Assembly (NCBI GenBank): GCA_046346965.1
Contig: JAXMHB010000003.1
Location: 124,001 to 188,000, forward strand
DNA length: 64,000 nucleotides
Reading direction: 5' to 3'
Source of the DNA: JAXMHB01 sp046346965
GTDB lineage: Bacteria; Pseudomonadota; Gammaproteobacteria; Xanthomonadales; SZUA-5
A model generated the notes under the pieces. It was not told where the DNA came from. It searched no databases and worked only from the letters and a program-made list of their open reading frames with translations. Shown in pieces: positions 53,918-63,000 of this stretch. The position numbers and the translations under genes are program-made. Within the stretch, counting starts at the first letter, position 1, and every line of letters starts with the position of its first letter.

Positions 53918-54978
53918 GGACGGACGGGGCGAGCAACCAGCGCCACCAGCAGCAACAGCAGCGCGAGCATGCCGAGCGCGGGATCGCCGAGCGCCGGCAC
54001 CTGCACCGGCGGCTGCGTCAACGCGATCACGCCCAGGCCGAGAAAGTAGTTGTTGTCCGGGCCGGTGTAGCCACCCATGCCATTGCTGGTGCTGGGATCG
54101 GCATCGATGGCGGTCAGACTGAGGCTACTGAGATCGATCGCCGTGCGCACCCAGATGCCGACCGCGTCGATGCCCTTGGTGTAGCCCACCGTCTGCCCCG
54201 GCACCGGCACCGGCGTGTTCGAGCAGCCCGGCACCGGCAGGCTGATGTCACCGTAGCGACCGTCCAGCTGCAGCGTAGTCGCCGTCTGCGTCAGCCCCGG
54301 CGTGCAGCTGGGAAAGGTCGGGTTGGCGACCTGGATCGGCAGGGGAATGGGCGGCGGCGGCCGCGGCAGCGTGGAATCGCCGGCGCGCACATCGGCTATC
54401 CAGCCCGGCGGCCCGTTCAGCACGATGCGTTCGCCCTGATCGACGCCATCCAGGAACAGCCAGGACCCAGCCGGCAGCGAGCCGCCAATCAGGCCGCTGA
54501 AGTCCCATGCCGCGGTAGTGGTCGTGCCGTCCCCGGCATCGAAGTACAGCGCATTGCGATCCGACGCCGGTGCGGGCGTCCCGGCCGGCGCGCCGGCCAG
54601 TTGGTAGCCATTGGCAAAGGAGACCACCGCCAGATCGGGTATGCCGCCGCCGTAGCCGGGACCGCCGTTGGTGAAAGTGATGCCGGGCAGCGGCTGGTTG
54701 GGACCCGGATAGTAGCCATCATCATTGCGACCGATGCCGTAGCCGTTCCAGGCCGCCGTGCCGCCCGCCACGCTGAGCTGCAGCAAGGCCGCGCCGCTGC
54801 CGCGACCGCCGCCCGGAATCGAGGCCACATGGGTCTGCGTGCTCTGCGTGCTGCCGGCGCCGAAGCTCGGTGCCGCCGTGAACTCGCCCCAGTTCAGCGT
54901 TTGCGCCAGCACTGGCGTGCCCATGCTGATCAGTCCTGCTGCCAGCAGCATGCGCCAGCGCGCGTCCATCGCCTTCAT
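53914..54978 (-). CDS. Secreted protein with IPTL-CTERM-like tail, operon partner
   Basis: This 354-residue exported protein is not recognised outside its ends. The signal peptide is MLLAAGLISMGTPVLAQ. The middle is glycine- and proline-rich and beta-predicted, with GSGAALLQLSV, YTGPDNNYFLG and a PRPPPPIPLPI linker. The tail VPALGDPALGMLALLLLLVA plus RPVRP is an IPTL-CTERM-like signal. The start at 54978 has GGGAG about 8 bases upstream; an ATG at 55026 lacks one. It is the first gene of the pair, coupled to the 1503-residue protein by an ATGA overlap. A shared surface or extracellular role is inferred. Confidence 0.82.
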   Translation of the reverse strand: MKAMDARWRMLLAAGLISMGTPVLAQTLNWGEFTAAPSFGAGSTQSTQTHVASIPGGGRGSGAALLQLSVAGGTAAWNGYGIGRNDDGYYPGPNQPLPGITFTNGGPGYGGGIPDLAVVSFANGYQLAGAPAGTPAPASDRNALYFDAGDGTTTTAAWDFSGLIGGSLPAGSWLFLDGVDQGERIVLNGPPGWIADVRAGDSTLPRPPPPIPLPIQVANPTFPSCTPGLTQTATTLQLDGRYGDISLPVPGCSNTPVPVPGQTVGYTKGIDAVGIWVRTAIDLSSLSLTAIDADPSTSNGMGGYTGPDNNYFLGLGVIALTQPPVQVPALGDPALGMLALLLLLVALVARPVRP

Positions 54979-55150
54979 ATCCACTCCCGTCCAGATCGCC
55001 GCCTCGCCGCGGCGCGGCCGTGCCACACGGCCGCCTCGATCAGCAGCTTAGAGAGCGCCGCCAGCCGCCGGATCACATGTTTGCGGCAGGGCGGCAGACG
55101 CGCGGCCGGCGATCGGCTAGCGTCGACGCGCCTGCCCTACTGGCATTGCC

Positions 55151-55939
55151 GTGGACCTCGACGCCCTCACCGACGCCTATCTGCGCTCTCTGGATCTCAG
55201 CCGCGCCCCGCCCGGCATGGCGCTGTTGACCGAGATCGTTCGTCGCCACGTCGCGCAGTACGCGTTCGCCAGCCTCGGCCCGCGCCTCGGCGACCCGCTG
55301 CCGCTGGACCCGGCGGCGCTGTACGAGCGCATCGTGCTGCGTCGCCGCGGCGGCTATTGCTTCGAGCACAACGGCTTGCTGTACGCGGTGCTGCAGCAGT
55401 TGGGCTATGCCGTGCAGCTGCGGTTGGCGCGGGTGCTCAACAACCGCGACGTCATGCCCGGGCTGACCCACCGGATCAGCGAACTCGAACTCGACGGCCG
55501 CCACTGGCTGGTCGACGTCGGCTTCGGCGCACTCGGCCCGCCACTGCCTGTCGCCCTCGATGGCAGGCACTGCGTGCGCAACGGCCGCGCCTACTGGATC
55601 GCCGCCGGCCTGCCCGGCGAGTGGCTGCTGCAAACGCTGCACCAGGGCGCGCCCTACACGCTGTACCGCTTCGAGCGCAGCCGCTACAGCCAGGCCGACT
55701 GCGAACTCGGCCACTTCTATTCCCACCGCCACCCTGACGCCACCTTCGTCAACCACCTGGTGGCCTCGCGCATCGATGACCACTGCATTTACGCCCTGCG
55801 CAACCGCAGCCACAGCGTCATCGACGCCAACGGCGAGACCGTCAGCCCCATCGACAGCGCCGCCCAGCTGCACACCCTGCTGACCACCGTCTACGGCCTG
55901 CACCTCAGCACTGAGGAGAGCGCGCGTTTGTTTGGGTAG
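55151..55939 (+). CDS. Arylamine N-acetyltransferase
   Basis: This 262-residue enzyme of the NAT family transfers acetyl groups from acetyl-CoA to arylamines and hydrazines. The catalytic triad is visible: Cys70 in RRGGYCFEHN, His107 in LTHRI, and Asp122 in VDVGFG. The usual PFENL-type N-terminal motif is altered to YAFASLG. The start is a GTG at 55151; the N-terminus LDALTDAYLRSL fits the family. The gene stands alone, divergent from the secreted-protein operon. Confidence 0.92.
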   Translation: MDLDALTDAYLRSLDLSRAPPGMALLTEIVRRHVAQYAFASLGPRLGDPLPLDPAALYERIVLRRRGGYCFEHNGLLYAVLQQLGYAVQLRLARVLNNRDVMPGLTHRISELELDGRHWLVDVGFGALGPPLPVALDGRHCVRNGRAYWIAAGLPGEWLLQTLHQGAPYTLYRFERSRYSQADCELGHFYSHRHPDATFVNHLVASRIDDHCIYALRNRSHSVIDANGETVSPIDSAAQLHTLLTTVYGLHLSTEESARLFG

Positions 55940-56316
55940 TCCCGACGACAGTTCGCGCTTGATTGGGCGGGGGGCGACCTGCGGCGCGTGTGAGATCCGC
56001 GTGGCTGCAGCAGCAACCTGATGCACACACCGTAGCCTTGCTCGTGCTCTGACCCAGGATCAGCACGCATCACAGCAGGCAATCAAAACGAATCATGATC
56101 GATGCAGATCCTATTCTGAACATCTTTCTGAAACAGATCAGATTCTTGCGACCCACAACGCCGGAATCCAGCGTGACTTGCAATCCACCAGTGGACGCGC
56201 GTACGATACTGGCTACCGCTTAACTAGTGTCATTATGGAAGCTCTCCATAGCGCGGTGTTCGCGTCAATGCATTCGGACGGAGTCCGGGCCACTACCTAA
56301 ACCCAAGAGAACGAAA
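55940..56316. other. AT-richer gap upstream of the small low-GC gene
   Basis: No gene is seen. Base composition drops sharply compared with flanking DNA from about 56040 onward. A possible promoter lies at 56178-56207 and a dyad at 56234-56250. Confidence 0.5.
56178..56207 (+). promoter_or_regulatory. Possible sigma-70 promoter
   Basis: TTGCAA (56178-56183) and TACGAT (56202-56207) are separated by 18 bases, 110 bases before the ATG of the low-GC gene. A palindrome TATGGA-AGCTC-TCCATA (56234-56250) just downstream could be an operator. Confidence 0.3.
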
Positions 56317-56730
56317 ATGTCAGGTTTCGATAACGTCGCCATAGACGCTGCGATACAAATCCGCGAAACAGGCGCTCTTCCGCATGCCGCTTGGGAAGAT
56401 TCAGCAAAGCGCTTATTGCCCTCGCGCGACCTACAGGAGAAAGGGTGCCCGAAAGCATCGTTTCTTGGCCTTTGCGCCGCAGGTTTGATAAGGGACGTGC
56501 CAGGCGGACATTTGAATGGAGCGATGGAGAGCCAGAACGCGCAGTATGCAATTGCTGCCGTTAAGATCCTTCGGCTTGTCGGTAGCGCTTCGGAGATCGA
56601 CGAAAAGTTACTCTGGACCAAGGCCCTGAAGTTGGCGAAAGGCAAGGAAGGAACCTCCCACAATCAGCAAATGAACGTTGTGCTGGGTCTAGCGAGAGCG
56701 AATCTATTGAACGGAATCGTTTCATCTTAA
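56317..56730 (+). CDS. Small DUF6979-like protein in low-GC DNA
   Basis: This 137-residue, probably cytoplasmic protein is mostly helical. The arrangement VAIDAAIQI, QEKGCPKASFLGLCAAGLI, NAQYAIAAVKIL and NQQMNVVLGLARANLL resembles the small DUF6979 family, which has no known function. The start at 56317 is favoured by AAGAGAA about 8 bases upstream. The gene and its flanks are clearly lower in GC than all neighbours and use A/T-ending codons, which suggests acquisition from elsewhere. No transposase or integrase is adjacent. Confidence 0.7.
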   Translation: MSGFDNVAIDAAIQIRETGALPHAAWEDSAKRLLPSRDLQEKGCPKASFLGLCAAGLIRDVPGGHLNGAMESQNAQYAIAAVKILRLVGSASEIDEKLLWTKALKLAKGKEGTSHNQQMNVVLGLARANLLNGIVSS

Positions 56731-56828
56731 TAATCTGAACTTGGCACACAATCAGTCGAGCCGCGCAATCGTGAATTACCCTACGAGTTCCCGCCTCTAC
56801 GCTCCGTAGTGGCTTGCTATCTTGCCGT

Positions 56829-56908
56829 TTAAGCCCGCAAACGCTGCGCATGCAACCACGCGTACAGCGGGTGGCATGGCGCGACGACGTCGGCAGCGGT
56901 GGGGCTGG
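56829..56908 (-). pseudogene. Duplicated 3' remnant of a sulfotransferase gene
   Basis: On the minus strand this encodes SPTAADVVAPCHPLYAWLHA and then QRLRA-stop. The intact gene next door ends SPAAADVVAHCQPLYARLYA and then ERLRA-stop. About 19 of 25 residues match. Homology ends abruptly at a T-rich stretch (about 56908), so only the tail survives. Confidence 0.75.
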
Positions 56909-56948
56909 TTTTTGGGGAACGTAGCCAGCCCAGCGCGCGGGCTTGAAT

Positions 56949-56992
56949 CCTTCTCCCGCCGGGAGAAGGTGGCCCGCAGGGCCGGATGAGGG
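56949..56992. repeat. Widespread intergenic hairpin repeat
   Basis: CCTTCTCCC-GCC-GGGAGAAGG is followed by TGGCCCGCAGGGCCGGATGA. This is a repeat type seen between genes in many high-GC proteobacteria. Confidence 0.65.
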
Positions 56993-57011
56993 CGCGTCAG
57001 CGTTCAACAGC

Positions 57012-57035
57012 AGCGCCGCAGGAGCGGCGCCCTCC
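57012..57035. repeat. REP-like hairpin unit
   Basis: AGCGCCGCAGGAGCGGCGCC followed by CTCC is the same unit as at 7772, 7866 and 631. Confidence 0.65.
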
Positions 57036-57162
57036 AGCGCGCGGTCTGCCCAGCCCTCGCGCGTCTGCGTGCCCTCGATCCGGCCCGTCGGCGTAGCCGC
57101 CGGGCGCTCGCTGCGGCGCGCGGCGGTGCCGCGCAAGCGCCGCAGCTCTCCCCTCGTGCTCT

Positions 57163-57894
57163 TCAAGCCCGCAAACGCTCCGCGTACAGCCGCGCGTACA
57201 GTGGCTGGCAGTGGGCGACGACGTCGGCGGCGGCGGGGCTGAGCTCGCGGCTTTCGCGCTCGGCGGCTTGGAAGCCGGTGGATTGCCAGACCGCGTGGTA
57301 CCAGTGTTTGGCCCAGATGCCGTCACTGGCGCGCGGGCCGGCGGGCCAGTGGAGCATGCGCGTGGTGTACGGAATTCCGAGGCGATCGCACAGCGCGCGC
57401 AGGTGCGCGGCGGGGGCGCGCAGGAACTCGCCGGCGTCGACGATCGGCGGCGGCGTGCCGCGTTCGCACAGGTGCTGATACAAGGCCGCTTGCTGCGGAA
57501 TGCCGATGTCGGCTGCCGTCACCTGATCGCGCGTGCGCAGGTAGGAAGCGACGACATCCGCCGGATCGCGGATCAGCAGCACATTGTGCAGCGCATCGAT
57601 CCAGTCGAGATCCATGCCGGGCAGCAGGTGGTGGCACATATGCTTCTGGTACCACAGCGGCTGGCCGTCAGGGATCGGGCCGGTCAGTGCGGCGACCACG
57701 CGCCGCCAGTCGGTATCGCCGGTGGCGATCACCTCCTCGCGCCCGGGATGGTCGACGCCGGTGGCGGCGAGGTAGTGCGCGTACAGCGGCTCATCGCTGA
57801 CCACGCAATCGCCGCGGTTCTCCCAGGCGCGCATCATCGCGGTGGAGATATTGCGCGGCCCCGACCACATCGCGATCCGCATCGGCACACTCAT
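57163..57894 (-). CDS. Sulfotransferase-like protein
   Basis: This 243-residue protein of the PAPS-dependent sulfotransferase fold has a 5'-phosphosulfate loop WSGPRNISTAM (residues 10-20) and a 3'-phosphate-binding segment LLIRDPADVVASYL (about 110-124). It would transfer sulfate to a hydroxyl or amine of an unknown acceptor. Its ATG at 57894 overlaps the stop of the class IV aminotransferase gene by 4 bases (ATGA). The same pair recurs in other bacteria, which suggests a shared small-molecule pathway. A truncated second copy of its 3' end lies downstream at 56829. Confidence 0.87.
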   Translation of the reverse strand: MSVPMRIAMWSGPRNISTAMMRAWENRGDCVVSDEPLYAHYLAATGVDHPGREEVIATGDTDWRRVVAALTGPIPDGQPLWYQKHMCHHLLPGMDLDWIDALHNVLLIRDPADVVASYLRTRDQVTAADIGIPQQAALYQHLCERGTPPPIVDAGEFLRAPAAHLRALCDRLGIPYTTRMLHWPAGPRASDGIWAKHWYHAVWQSTGFQAAERESRELSPAAADVVAHCQPLYARLYAERLRA

Positions 57895-58826
57895 GCTTGG
57901 GCTCCGCGCTGGGCCACATCCTGGGCGACGCACTGACGATACAACCCCTGCAGGCGCTGGATCATCGTGCGCCCTTCCGGCCGCGCCGATCCCAGCACCC
58001 GTCCGTCGATGGCGTTGACCGGCACCAGGCCAGCAAAGGTGCCGGTGACGAAGGCCTCGTCGGCGCTGTAGGCCTCGGTCAGGCTGAAATTGCGCTCGAA
58101 GGCCGGGATGCCATGGGCCGCGCACAGCGCCAGCACGTTGGCGCGGGTGATGCCGCCCAGGCAGTAGTCGCCGCTGGAGGTCCAGACCTGGCCGCGGCGG
58201 ACGATGAAGAAATGGGTGGAATTGCAGGTGGCGACGAAGCCGTGCGGATCCAGCATCAAGGCTTCGTCGGCGCCGGCGGTGTAGGCCTGGATGCAGGCAG
58301 TGATGCAATTGAGTTTGCTGTGACTGTTGAGCTTCGGGTCCTGCACATCCGGAAAGCCGCGGCGCACGTGCACGGTGTGCAGCGTCAGCCCGCGCTCCAG
58401 CACCGCCGGCAGCGGTTCTTTGTATTCGGGCAGGATGACGATGGTCGCCGGCCCGATGCAGACACGCGGGTCCTGGTAGGGCGTGCGCTTGATGCCGCGG
58501 GTGACCATCAGCCGGATATGCACGCCCTCGTGCATCTGATTGGCGGCCAGCGTGGCGTAGATCGCTGCGGTCAGCGCGGCGCGATCGAGGCCGATGTCGA
58601 GCAGGATGGCGCGTGCGCCTTCGTACAGACGATCGAGGTGCGCCTCCAGGAACACCGGGTGGCCGCCGACCACGCGCAGCCCTTCCCAGACGCCATCGCC
58701 CAGCACGAAGCCGGAATCGAACACCGACACCACCGCCTCGGCGCGCGGTCGCAGCACGCCGTTGACGTGGATCAGCACCTCGGCGTTGCGCGGATCGTCC
58801 TGAAACTCGTGCGTGCCCTGGCCCAT
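57891..58826 (-). CDS. Class IV (branched-chain/D-amino acid type) aminotransferase
   Basis: This 311-residue pyridoxal-phosphate enzyme of fold type IV shows FDSGFVLGDGVWEGLRV near the N-terminus. The likely PLP lysine is in DPKLNSHSKLN, and the C-terminal ANVLALCAAHGIPA plus DEAFVTGTFAGLVPV form the cofactor-binding end. It resembles branched-chain aminotransferases but lies in an operon with a sulfotransferase rather than with ilv genes, so its substrate may not be a branched-chain amino acid. The start at 58826 has GGGAGGG about 6 bases upstream. Confidence 0.9.
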   Translation of the reverse strand: MGQGTHEFQDDPRNAEVLIHVNGVLRPRAEAVVSVFDSGFVLGDGVWEGLRVVGGHPVFLEAHLDRLYEGARAILLDIGLDRAALTAAIYATLAANQMHEGVHIRLMVTRGIKRTPYQDPRVCIGPATIVILPEYKEPLPAVLERGLTLHTVHVRRGFPDVQDPKLNSHSKLNCITACIQAYTAGADEALMLDPHGFVATCNSTHFFIVRRGQVWTSSGDYCLGGITRANVLALCAAHGIPAFERNFSLTEAYSADEAFVTGTFAGLVPVNAIDGRVLGSARPEGRTMIQRLQGLYRQCVAQDVAQRGAQA

Positions 58827-58994
58827 CGCCGCCCTCCCGCTGCAAAGCGCCGAGCATAGCCGCCTGCGCCGACGTGCCCGCGGGCGTCGCCAGGACGAGG
58901 CTGCGCTGCGCCGAGTTGACCTTGCTTGCGGTCCCTGCACGCCTGCAGGCGATAGACTCGGCGGTCCTTTGTTGGTGCTTGCCGGAGTGTTCCG

Positions 58995-60044
58995 ATGCGT
59001 CTGTCCCGGTCCGTCTGTGTCCTCACCCTGGCCGCGCTGGCGGCCTGCTCGCAGCCGGCCCCGCCGCCAGCCGCCGCTGCCGCCAAACCGCAGCCGGTGA
59101 TGGTCGAAACCGCGCAGAAAACGCCCTGGGTGGATCGCATCCTGGCGCTCGGCACCACCCACGCCAACGAGTCGGTCACCTTGACGGCGAAGACCGCCGA
59201 GACCGTGGCCCGGGTGAATTTCAGTGACGGCCAGCTGGTAGAGACCGGCGCCGTGCTGGTCGAGCTGACCGATCGCACCGAGGTGGCGCAGCTCAAGGAA
59301 GCGCAAGCCGCCTATGTCGAGGCCGAGAAGCAGTACGAGCGGCTGCGTGGGCTCGTGAAGCAGGGCACGGTCACGCAGTCGCAGGTGGACCAGCAGCTGG
59401 CGGCGCGCGACTCCGCCAAGGCGCGCATGGAGGCGATCCGCGTGCGCCTGTCGGATCGCGTGATCACCGCGCCTTTCGCTGGCGTGCTCGGCTTCCGCAC
59501 GGTCAGCCCCGGCACACTGGTGCAGCCCGGCACGGTGATCACCACGCTGGACGACATCTCGGTGATCAAGCTGGATTTCTCGGTGCCGGAGACCTTCCTG
59601 GCGGCGCTCGCAGCCGGGCAGACCATCGAAGCGCGCAGCGCCGCGTGGCCGGATCAGCAGTTCACCGGTGTCGTCACCTCGCTCGATTCGCGCGTCGATC
59701 CGATCACGCGCTCGATCCAGGTGCGCGCCGAACTGCCCAACCCCGAGCGCCGCCTCAAGCCCGGCATGCTGATGAGCGTGGAAGTGCTGAACCGCCCGCG
59801 CGACTCGCTGACCATTCCCGAGGTCTCGGTATCGGCGGTGCGCGATCGCATGTTCGTCTACCGCGTCAGCGCCGATAACAAGGCCGAGGAAGTGGATGTG
59901 CGCATCGGCAAGCGTCGCCCGGGCGAGGTCGAAATCCTCGACGGTCTGAACGAGGGCGACCGCGTGATCACCGACGGGCTGGTGCGAGTGCGCAACGGCG
60001 CGCCGGTCAGCGTGCTCGCCCCCGCCACCACCCCCGCCAGCTAA
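58995..60044 (+). CDS. RND efflux periplasmic adaptor, lipoprotein
   Basis: This is a 349-residue membrane-fusion protein. A lipobox (LAACS, Cys18) indicates anchoring to the inner membrane. The order is a barrel-sandwich strand (ESVTLTAKTAETVARVNF), an alpha-hairpin (about residues 95-150), RVITAPFAGVLGFRTVSPG, a beta-barrel and a membrane-proximal domain. It links an RND pump to an outer-membrane channel. The pump follows 14 bases after its stop; no TolC-type gene is in the window. Confidence 0.93.
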   Translation: MRLSRSVCVLTLAALAACSQPAPPPAAAAAKPQPVMVETAQKTPWVDRILALGTTHANESVTLTAKTAETVARVNFSDGQLVETGAVLVELTDRTEVAQLKEAQAAYVEAEKQYERLRGLVKQGTVTQSQVDQQLAARDSAKARMEAIRVRLSDRVITAPFAGVLGFRTVSPGTLVQPGTVITTLDDISVIKLDFSVPETFLAALAAGQTIEARSAAWPDQQFTGVVTSLDSRVDPITRSIQVRAELPNPERRLKPGMLMSVEVLNRPRDSLTIPEVSVSAVRDRMFVYRVSADNKAEEVDVRIGKRRPGEVEILDGLNEGDRVITDGLVRVRNGAPVSVLAPATTPAS

Positions 60045-60058
60045 ACGAGGCGCACGCC

Positions 60059-63000
60059 ATGGTCCTGTCCGATCTGTCGATCCGCCGGCCGGTACTGGCG
60101 ACGGTGATGAGCCTGCTGCTGATCGTCTGCGGCATCGCCTCCTTTCTGAATCTGCCGCTGCGCGAGCTGCCTGATGTGGATCCGCCGGTGGTCTCGGTCA
60201 GCACCACCTATCGCGGCGCCTCGGCGGCGGTGATCGAAACCCGCATCACGCAGATCATCGAGGACGCCGTCAGCGGCATCGAGGGCATCGAAACCATCCA
60301 GTCGCAGTCGGAGAACGGGCGCTCCTCGGTCACCGTGCAGTTCGTGCTGGGGCGCGATCTGGAAGCCGCCACCAATGACATGCGCGATGCGGTCAGCCGC
60401 GTCAGCGGTCAGCTGCCGCTGGAGATCGATCCGCCGCAGGTGGCTAAGATCGACGCCGACGCGCAGCCGATTCTGTGGCTGAACTTCGCCAGCGACAGCC
60501 TGGACATGCTGGCGCTGTCCGATTACGCCGAGCGCTACATGGTCGATCGCCTGTCCACGCTGCCAGGCGTGGCCAATGTCACCGTCGGTGGGCGCCAGCG
60601 CTACGCCATGCGCATCTGGCTGGACCGCGAGGCGCTGGCCGCGCGCGGGCTGACCGTGCAGGACGTCGCCAGTGCGCTGCGCCGCGAGAACGTCGAGCTG
60701 CCGGCGGGCTCGCTGGAAGCCACCCAGCGCGACTTCAGCGTGCGCATTGCGCGCAGCTACCGCGAGCCCGAACAGTTCGCCGCGCTGCCGATCAGCAAGG
60801 GCAGCGACGGCCACGTGGTGCGCCTGGGCGAAGTCGCCAAAGTCGAACTGGGCTCGGTGGAGCGGCGCAATCTGATCCGCGGCAACGGCACGCCGCAGAT
60901 CGGCATGGGCGTGGTCAAACAGTCGACCGCCAACACCGTCGCGGTGGCGCGCGCGGTGCGCGAGGAAGTCGACCGGCTGTCGCAAACGCTGCCCAAGGAC
61001 ATGCATCTGGTGGTGGCCTTCGACACCTCCACGTACATCGATTCGGCCATCCACGAGGTCTATTTCACGCTCGCCATCACCATGCTGCTGGTGATTGCGG
61101 TGATTTACCTGTTCCTCGGCAGCTGGCGCGCGGCGCTGGTGCCGGCGGTGACCATTCCGATCTGCGTGATCGGCACCTTCATCGGCCTGTATGCCTTTGG
61201 TTTTTCGATCAATCTGATCACGCTGCTGGCGCTGGTGCTGTGTATCGGTCTGGTCGTCGACGACGCCATCGTCGTGCTGGAGAACTGTCAGCGCCGCGTG
61301 GATCTGGGCGAACCGGCGCTGGTCGCCGCCCAGCGCGGCACGCGCCAAGTGGCGTTCGCGGTGATCGCCACCACCGCCGTGCTGGTCAGCGTGTTTCTGC
61401 CGATCGCCTTCCTGCAGGGCAACCTCGGCGTGCTGTTCCGCGAACTCGGCGTGGCGCTGTCGACCTCGGTGGCGATCTCGGCGCTGATCGCGCTGACGCT
61501 GTCGGCCACCATGTGCTCCAAACTGCTGGTCAAAAGCGACGGCCATACCGGCCTGGCGCTGGCGGTGGACCGGCTGTTCCGGCGCGTGGAAGACGGCTAT
61601 CGGCGCATGCTGGAGCGCAGCGTGCAGCGCAGCGCGCTGCTCGGCGCACTGGTGCTGGGCGCCATCGTCGCCAGCGGCTTCTTGTATGTGTGGACGCCGA
61701 AGGAACTGACGCCGGCGGAGGATCAGGGCTCCTTCTTCATCACGGTGAACGGCCCCGAAGGCGCCGGCTATGACTACACCGTGCAGCAGGCGCTGAAGGT
61801 GGAAGCGCCGCTGCTCAAGATGATCGAGGACGGCGAGGCCACGCGCGTCATCGTGCGCGCGCCGCGCGGCTTCGGTGGCGCCACCAGCGAGGATATGCAC
61901 ACGGCGCAGGCGCTGTTGTTCCTGAAGCCCTGGGACGAGCGCCCGTCGGCCTTCGAGCTGCAGGGCAAGCTGCAGAAGGTGCTCGACGAGATTCCCGGCG
62001 TGCGCTCGCAGGTGACCATGCGCACCGGCCTGTCGCGCGGCGGCGGTGGCGGCACGCCGGTGCAGTTCGTGATCGGCGGCCCGGACTTCAAAACGCTGGC
62101 GGAATGGCGCGATCTGATCATCGCGCGCGCCGAGAAAGTGCCGGGACTGATCGGCGTCGACAGCGACTACAAAGAGACCCGTCCGCAGCTGCGACTGGCG
62201 GTCGACCGCGCCCGCGCCGCCGACCTCGGCGTGTCGGTGGAAGCGATCGGCTCGACGCTGGAATCGATGTTGGGTTCGCGCCGCGTCACCACCTTCGAGC
62301 GCGACGGCGAGGAGTACGACGTGGTGCTGCAAGCCGGCCGCGAGGACCGTTCCGACCCCTCCGACTTGAGCAATCTGTACGTGCGCAGCGAGCGCAGCGG
62401 CGAGCTGATTCCGCTCGGCAATCTGGTCACCTTCACCGAGATCGCCGACGCCGGTCAGCTGCAGCGCTTCAACCGCCTGCGCGCCATCACCATCAGCGCG
62501 CGACTGGCGCCCGGCTACACGCTGGGCGAGGCACTCGACACGCTGGAAGCGATCGCCCGCGAGGAACTGCCGAACACCGCGCAGTTCGACTACCGCGGCG
62601 AATCGCGCGATCTCAAGCAGGCCGGCGGCACCGTGCTGCTGACCTTCGGCATGGCCATGCTGGTGGTGTTCCTGGTGCTCGCCGCGCAGTTCGAGAGCTT
62701 CGTGCATCCCTTCGTGATCATGCTGACGGTGCCGCTGGCGGTACTCGGCGCACTACTGGCGCTGTTCGGCTTCGGGCAACTGGCGCCAGTGTTCGGCTGG
62801 AACCCGCTGGGCGCCACGCTGAATCTCTACAGCCAGGTCGGCATCGTCATCCTGATCGGCATCGCCACCAAAAACGGCATCCTGATCGTCGAGTTCGCCA
62901 ATCAGCTGCGCGACACCGGCCGCAGCGTGCACGAGGCGATCATCGAAGCCAGCATCCTGCGCCTGCGCCCGATCCTGATGACCAGCCTGTCGACCGCGGT

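Larger units (their letters stand above)
56731..57162. other. Gap with sulfotransferase remnant and REP-like repeats
   Basis: No intact gene is seen. It holds a duplicated 3' end of a sulfotransferase gene (56829-56908), a hairpin of the widespread CCTTCTCCC-GGGAGAAGG type (56949-56992) and a REP-like unit (57012-57035). Confidence 0.6.
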
